64,000 nucleotides of DNA, taken from Fictibacillus barbaricus (GTDB lineage Bacteria; Bacillota; Bacilli; Bacillales; Fictibacillaceae). Where the stretch lies: assembly GCF_014635025.1 (NCBI RefSeq), contig NZ_BMCE01000002.1:930001-994000 (forward strand). The letters run 5' to 3'. The notes under the pieces were generated by a model, which was not told the origin of the DNA, searched no databases, and was given only the letters and a program-made list of their open reading frames with translations. Numbering within the stretch: position 1 is the first letter of the stretch; each line of letters opens with the position of its first letter. Below, one piece after another: positions 59,922 to 64,000 of the stretch. Both the position numbers and the translations under genes were made by a program.

Positions 59922-61748
59922 TTATTTTTTCAGATGAAAAGGCACGGTCGAGATGACAATATCTCTTTTGTATAATAGATAAGCGCGAATCAACAGACTC
60001 GACTGGTTGTGAAGGATATTATGCCACCCCTTCTTCGGAATGAATTGCGGGATCACTATCGTTACTTGATAATCTCCTTCTTTCGCTTTATGAGCAACTG
60101 TGTCTACAAACTTTGTTAACGGACCTATTATGCTTCTGTACTGGGAGTGCAGCGTAACGAGCCTAATGTCTGGCTGCCATTTCTCCCACTTCTCTTCAAA
60201 CTTCTTCTCGTCTTCCCTTTCAAAGGCTACATATACCGCTATAATTTGATCTGGGTTTAAGGACTTTGCATATTTTAAGGAATTCTCGACCACATGCGTG
60301 ATCCCGGCAACAGGAACGATCATCACATTTCCTTTTATATCTGGTGAAGGCTCACACGTTGTAAGCCTCAGCTGGTCTCCAACCGCATCATAGTGCTTTT
60401 TAATTCTATGGAAAATAAACACGATAATCGGCAAGAAGACTAGAATCGACCACACCTGCGAAAACTTTGTCAAGAAGAACATCAGCGTAACAATAAAACT
60501 AATAACAGCTCCCGTTGTATTCGTTATAAATTTCGGGACCCATCCTGCTGGCTTTTCTCGAAGCCACTTCAACATCATCCCCGTTTGCGATAGCGTGAAA
60601 GGAATGAATACTCCTACAGCATATAGAGGAATGAGATGCTCTGTTTCAGCGTGAAACGCAACAATAAGAAGTATCGAAGCCAATCCCAGGATGATGATAC
60701 CATTGGAATAACCCAATCGGTCTCCTCTTGCTAGGAACATACGCGGTATAAACTTATCTTTTGCCAAATTTACAGCTAAGAGAGGAAACGCAGAATATCC
60801 TGTATTTGCTGCTAAGATCAAGATCAAGGCTGTCGTCCCTTGAACGAAGAAGTACATGAAGTTTCGTCCAAATGTTTCTTCAGCGATCTGAGAGACGACC
60901 GTTACCTCCGCTTTTGGGACAACACCATAAAAGTAAGCGAGTGTCACGATACCTGAAAAAAGGATCGCCAGTAATGCTCCCATCATCATTAAAGTACGCG
61001 CAGCATTTACAGGTGCTGGGTCTTTAAAGTTCGGAATCGCATTCGAGATCGCTTCTACACCAGTCAGGGCCGAACTTCCTGAAGCAAAGGCACGCAAAAG
61101 GATGAATAATGAAATGCCAGCCACCGGTGTTCCAATTGGCGTGGGCAGGTCGGCTGAAACATCACCCGTCACGATTTTGTAAATACCAACGGCGATTAGA
61201 ATAAATAGTGCTAATACGAATAGATAAACCGGGTATGCAAGAATGGAAGCTGATTCCGTTACACCTCTTAGGTTCAATACTGTAAGGAAGATGACAAAAA
61301 TAATCGCGATCTCAACGTTAAATTCATGTAAAGCAGGAAACGCTGATGTAATCGCGTCGGTTCCTGCCGATACACTTACCGCTACAGTCAGAATGTAATC
61401 GACAAGGAGCGATCCTCCTGCAATAAGCCCTGGATTCACACCTAAGTTTGATTTAGAAACAATGTATGCTCCGCCGCCATGTGGATACGCATAAATAATC
61501 TGCCTGTAAGACAAAATGAGAGCAGTTAAAAGAAATAACACCCCGATAGCGATCGGGATAGAATACCAAAAAGCAGCAGCTCCCACTGTAATAAGGACGA
61601 TTAAGATCTGTTCAGGACCATACGCTACTGATGAAAGGGCATCCGATGAAAGGATAGCCAATGCCTTCGTTTTATTAATTTTTTGTTCTCCTAATTCGGT
61701 CGACTTTAGTGGACGACCAATTAAGAATCTTTTCAATGATGTTAACAT
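59922..61748 (-). CDS. kimA: Potassium importer KimA (YdaO)
   Basis: 608 residues. APC-type N-terminal part (LAILSSDALSSVAYGPEQILIVL at about 31-53; YAYPHGGGAYIVSKSNLG near 86-103) with 12 helices, then a soluble C-terminal domain (about 450-600; VMIVPVAGITHVVENSLKYAKSL). Same layout as B. subtilis KimA, a high-affinity K+/H+ symporter blocked by c-di-AMP at the protein level. The leader carries a ydaO-type c-di-AMP riboswitch, so both expression and activity answer to c-di-AMP. GGAGAG is 7 bp before the ATG. Confidence 0.94.
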   Translation of the reverse strand: MLTSLKRFLIGRPLKSTELGEQKINKTKALAILSSDALSSVAYGPEQILIVLITVGAAAFWYSIPIAIGVLFLLTALILSYRQIIYAYPHGGGAYIVSKSNLGVNPGLIAGGSLLVDYILTVAVSVSAGTDAITSAFPALHEFNVEIAIIFVIFLTVLNLRGVTESASILAYPVYLFVLALFILIAVGIYKIVTGDVSADLPTPIGTPVAGISLFILLRAFASGSSALTGVEAISNAIPNFKDPAPVNAARTLMMMGALLAILFSGIVTLAYFYGVVPKAEVTVVSQIAEETFGRNFMYFFVQGTTALILILAANTGYSAFPLLAVNLAKDKFIPRMFLARGDRLGYSNGIIILGLASILLIVAFHAETEHLIPLYAVGVFIPFTLSQTGMMLKWLREKPAGWVPKFITNTTGAVISFIVTLMFFLTKFSQVWSILVFLPIIVFIFHRIKKHYDAVGDQLRLTTCEPSPDIKGNVMIVPVAGITHVVENSLKYAKSLNPDQIIAVYVAFEREDEKKFEEKWEKWQPDIRLVTLHSQYRSIIGPLTKFVDTVAHKAKEGDYQVTIVIPQFIPKKGWHNILHNQSSLLIRAYLLYKRDIVISTVPFHLKK

Positions 61749-61811
61749 AATGTACTCTCCGTCCGGATTTTTTTATCTCTTTTAATCTTTTCCATAACTT
61801 CTGTTTTTAAC

Positions 61812-61856
61812 AAAAAAAAGTCTGCAAGTCATCAAGAAAAACGACCTGCAGACCTT
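61812..61856 (-). terminator. Riboswitch terminator of kimA
   Basis: Minus strand GTCTGCAGGTC, loop, GACTTGCAGAC, TTTTTTTT. It is directly behind the c-di-AMP aptamer and ends transcription when the ligand is bound. Confidence 0.88.
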
Positions 61857-61861
61857 AAATT

Positions 61862-62025
61862 TTCGGCTCCACAAGCTCCACCTTCCTTCTCATAAACGCT
61901 TACGGAGTTAGCTGTCGGATTCGGGCCTTTGAGTAGCCCTACCTTAAAAAAGGATTCACCCCAGGATTCCAAAGAATCCGAAATGGTTCCCCCGCACCGA
62001 TTTGGTTTCAGCGATTTAGAAATTA
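61862..62025 (-). promoter_or_regulatory. ydaO-type c-di-AMP riboswitch of kimA
   Basis: Minus strand landmarks in order: GGGGGAACCATTTCGG, GGGGTGAATCC, AAGGTAGGG, CCGAATCCGACAGCTAAC and TCCGTAAGCG. This is the ydaO/yuaA conserved core. c-di-AMP binding favours the terminator at 61812-61856 and lowers K+ import. The ORF drawn through it (61832-62218) is not a gene. Confidence 0.95.
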
Positions 62026-62172
62026 GAAACTGTGATAATAATACTCCTGTCATAACAAAAAGTAAATAACATTTATTTAAAGAATATGTTACTAAAAAAT
62101 GGCCCATATTGTTTATAAAGATTAATGAATTCATTTCGTAATGAATAGAGTCGAAAATTAAAGGAGTATACC

Positions 62173-62304
62173 ATGTATAAAGAGCCAAACCCCCTTTTTT
62201 CAGATGAATATTTAACACAAGTAGCAGAGGAAATTAACGAGCAGTACGGATTTAACGACGACAAACAAGAACTCCAAAATTCTCAGGAGATTGACAAAAA
62301 ATAA
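62173..62304 (+). CDS. 43-residue acidic protein of unknown function
   Basis: Read from sequence: ATG 62173 behind AAAGGAG, 43 codons, TAA, terminator right after it. The protein starts MYKEPNPLFSDEYL and continues VAEEINEQYGFND; hydrophilic, acidic, probably helical. It diverges from the kimA riboswitch leader, 150 bp apart. I do not know the family; small Bacillus proteins of this kind are often sporulation-linked. Confidence 0.75.
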   Translation: MYKEPNPLFSDEYLTQVAEEINEQYGFNDDKQELQNSQEIDKK

Positions 62305-62334
62305 AAGACCCCGTGAGCGGGATCTTTTTCTACT
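62305..62334. terminator. Terminator between the 43-residue gene and modB
   Basis: AAAGACCCCG, 4-nt loop, CGGGATCTTTTTC; A-run on the other side for modB. Confidence 0.85.
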
Positions 62335-62356
62335 TTCCTTAAGCGTATCTCATCAT

Positions 62357-63013
62357 TCAAGCTTTTACCCGGTTAACAGCCATCAACATCAGAAAGGAAA
62401 TACCAACAACACATGCAACCCAAAGCCAGGCAAGATCCATATTCCCTGAATCCATTGCCATGTAGATGGCAGTCGAGACAGTCTGTGTTTTACCTGGTAT
62501 GTTCCCGGCAAACATTAAGGTTGCGCCGAACTCCCCTAACGCTCGTGCAAAACTTAAAATTGCACCAGAAATTAGTGCCCTTAGAGCTAGAGGAATAGAG
62601 ATTCGGAGCAATACTTGAAATTCATTCCCTCCGTCCACTCGAGCTGCATTTTCGATGTCTCCATCAATTGATTCAAAACCTGCCTTTGCAGACTGATACA
62701 TAAGGGGAAACGCGACGACGGCAGAAGCGATCACAGCTGCCCACCACGTGAACATGATCGGCTGGTTAAAAAGCCATTCAATCAGTTGTCCGCCTGGGCC
62801 GTTTCTTCCAAAAAGTACGATCAATAAGAACCCCACTACAGTTGGCGGGAGCACTAACGGAAGCAGAAAAGCCGTTTCCAAGATGGATTTTCCCTTGAAT
62901 TTCCGATCAGCCATCACTCGTCCTAAAAATAACCCTGTAAGAATAACTAGGATTGCCGCAACCAACGCAATGCCAAGTGACAGTTTTACAGGTGACCAAA
63001 ATTCTGCACCCAT
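62357..63013 (-). CDS. modB: Molybdate ABC transporter permease
   Basis: 218 residues from ATG 63013 (a TTG directly ahead is also open). Five to six helices; the permease loop ENAARVDGGNEFQVLLRISIPLALRALISGAILSFARALGEFGATLMFAG holds the EAA-type motif and the ModB typical ARALGEFGAT. It imports molybdate with ModA and an ATPase. The start follows the modA stop without a gap. No modC (ATPase) gene follows; a terminator and another gene come next, so an ATPase elsewhere must serve it, as with B. subtilis yvgLM. Confidence 0.94.
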   Translation of the reverse strand: MGAEFWSPVKLSLGIALVAAILVILTGLFLGRVMADRKFKGKSILETAFLLPLVLPPTVVGFLLIVLFGRNGPGGQLIEWLFNQPIMFTWWAAVIASAVVAFPLMYQSAKAGFESIDGDIENAARVDGGNEFQVLLRISIPLALRALISGAILSFARALGEFGATLMFAGNIPGKTQTVSTAIYMAMDSGNMDLAWLWVACVVGISFLMLMAVNRVKA

Positions 63014-63016
63014 CAA

Positions 63017-63796
63017 TTAATTGACCGTGCTAAATCCATACTCTTTAAAGATCTGCAGGATTTCTTTCTCTTGAAGGTAGTCATAGAACAGCATAGCTTC
63101 TTTTTGGTGTGGACTTTTTTTAACCACACCTACTGGATAAACAATAGGAGAATGCTTGTTTTCGTCAGCGGTTGCTGCCACTTTTACTTTTTTAGAAGTC
63201 ATGGCGTCTGTTTTATAAACGATACCTGCGTCCACGTTCCCCGTCTCTACATATGTAAGAACCTGCCGAACATCTTTCGCATAAACCACTTTCTCATCAA
63301 CCTCATTCCATAACCTCAAGTTTTCTAGTGTTTCCTTTGCATATTTTCCTGCTGGAACAGATTCAGGCGTTCCTATAGAGAACTTTTCAATCTTCGCTAA
63401 ATCATTAAACCCTTTTACATCTGAATGACTTGCCACGATTAAAACGAGCTCATTTCGAACAAGGTCTGTCCCATTTTTTTTATGGATCAAACCATCTTTA
63501 ACAAGCTTGTCATATTTATCTTCTGCCGCAGAGAAAAAGAGATCTACCGGCGCTCCCTGTGAGATTTGCTGCTGCAAGGCACCTGACGCCCCATAGTTAT
63601 ATGTAATCTTTATGTTGGGATGTTTCTTTTCAAAGTCTGCCGCTATTTCTTTTAATGCATCCTGTAAACTGGCTGCGGCCGAGATCGTGAGCTCTACCTT
63701 CTCTGTGGATCCAGAAACATCCTGCTTCTTTTCGGTTTGCCCGCACCCTATCAGGATCAACAGCATACTAAAAAAGATCAAATACCATTTTTTCAA
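63017..63796 (-). CDS. modA: Molybdate-binding lipoprotein
   Basis: 259 residues. Lipobox LIGC (Cys18), then the ModA fold: LTISAAASLQDALKEIAADFEKKHP at about 36-60, YNYGASGALQQQISQGAPVDLFFSAAEDKYDKL at about 68-100, and VETGNVDAGIVYKTDAM. Serines and the tyrosine in these motifs hold the oxyanion outside the membrane. Followed directly by modB. Confidence 0.95.
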   Translation of the reverse strand: MKKWYLIFFSMLLILIGCGQTEKKQDVSGSTEKVELTISAAASLQDALKEIAADFEKKHPNIKITYNYGASGALQQQISQGAPVDLFFSAAEDKYDKLVKDGLIHKKNGTDLVRNELVLIVASHSDVKGFNDLAKIEKFSIGTPESVPAGKYAKETLENLRLWNEVDEKVVYAKDVRQVLTYVETGNVDAGIVYKTDAMTSKKVKVAATADENKHSPIVYPVGVVKKSPHQKEAMLFYDYLQEKEILQIFKEYGFSTVN

Positions 63797-63928
63797 GGTG
63801 ATTTCTTCCTTCCCGCTTTAAAACTGATTACTTACGATTATAGCAAAACATTACCCGAAAGCCTTTATATTGGAGTTAGAGTATTTTTTCGCAGTTTTAG
63901 TAAGCATTCAAGAAACAAAGCCCCATAA

Positions 63929-64000
63929 TTCAGCGAAAATATAAGAAATTCCGGCGAGTTTTAGCATTAATTCAGCGAGTTTGCGCATTAATTCGGCGAG
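63929..64000. repeat. 21-bp tandem array D (at least four units, runs off the window)
   Basis: GCGA falls at 63933, 63954, 63975 and 63996, exactly 21 bp apart. Units read TTCAGCGAGTTT, GCGCATTAA or close; the last three are nearly identical. About 16 of 21 positions match the best unit of array C. It lies upstream of modA and continues past the right edge. Confidence 0.93.

Noticed and set aside
61832-62218. 128-codon minus-strand frame upstream of kimA
   Set aside because: It covers the c-di-AMP riboswitch and its terminator, which are noncoding.

Overview
The window reads as a chromosomal segment of a low-GC Gram-positive endospore-former of the family Bacillaceae; Fictibacillus or a close relative is my guess from gene content, not something the sequence proves. 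Reasons: Bacillus-type Shine-Dalgarno sites (AGGAGG), frequent TTG and GTG starts, T-box leaders, a ydaO-type (c-di-AMP) riboswitch in front of kimA, khtTU, tyrZ next to a MarR gene, bacterial nitric oxide synthase, ComK, PaiB, SgrR and YfiT homologues. I see no rRNA, tRNA, prophage, insertion sequence or CRISPR array; this is mostly core/accessory metabolism in small operons.

Layout. 1-3.7 kb: the end of a sigma-54 activator, a textbook -24/-12 promoter, a class III aminotransferase and a sodium:solute symporter. 3.8-5.6 kb: lipoprotein, small membrane proteins and a ComK-family regulator, all on the minus strand. 5.9-9.3 kb: a cyanophycinase-cyanophycin synthetase operon. 9.3-17.6 kb: small membrane and lipoproteins, a NERD protein, acetyltransferases, a cyclic-phosphate-processing receiver-domain protein, a PP2C-like phosphatase behind its own promoter and T-box leader, and dihydrofolate reductase. 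17.9-25.3 kb: YfiT, an FUSC-type membrane protein, PaiB, a flavin-binding protein and a T-box-controlled NSS transporter. 25.3-29.7 kb: a DsbA-like oxidoreductase and an Rrf2 regulator sharing an identical operator, then a divergent MFS/SgrR pair. 29.8-43 kb: many single-gene units (VOC, DoxX, DinB, GNAT, ArsR plus two SRPBCC proteins, ECF sigma factor, DUF2087/GIY-YIG operon, one frameshifted kinase-like gene, MarR/DUF3147, heme O synthase).

43-52.6 kb: truncated haemoglobin, methionine aminopeptidase, a guanine-riboswitch-controlled secreted nucleosidase, NUDIX/HIT/GNAT operon, nitric oxide synthase, and ywaE-tyrZ with a tyrosine T-box. 52.7-64 kb: DUF3626, the kht cation/H+ antiporter operon with an extra 41-residue membrane protein, amino acid permease, glutamate/aspartate symporter, KimA with its c-di-AMP riboswitch, a 43-residue protein and modAB.

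The most interesting structure that genes do not explain is a family of degenerate tandem arrays with an exact 21-bp period in four separate intergenic regions (11884-11988, 26557-26661, 44606-44710, 63929-window end). The three last share one consensus; the first has an invariant TTCCGTGAT core. Other second-look items are a T-box leader, with its own promoter, in front of a phosphatase gene; a four-fold 11-bp-spaced TCACA box in front of ctaB that matches the PhoP-box pattern; an apparent ATT start codon in the Rrf2 gene; and several short genes.
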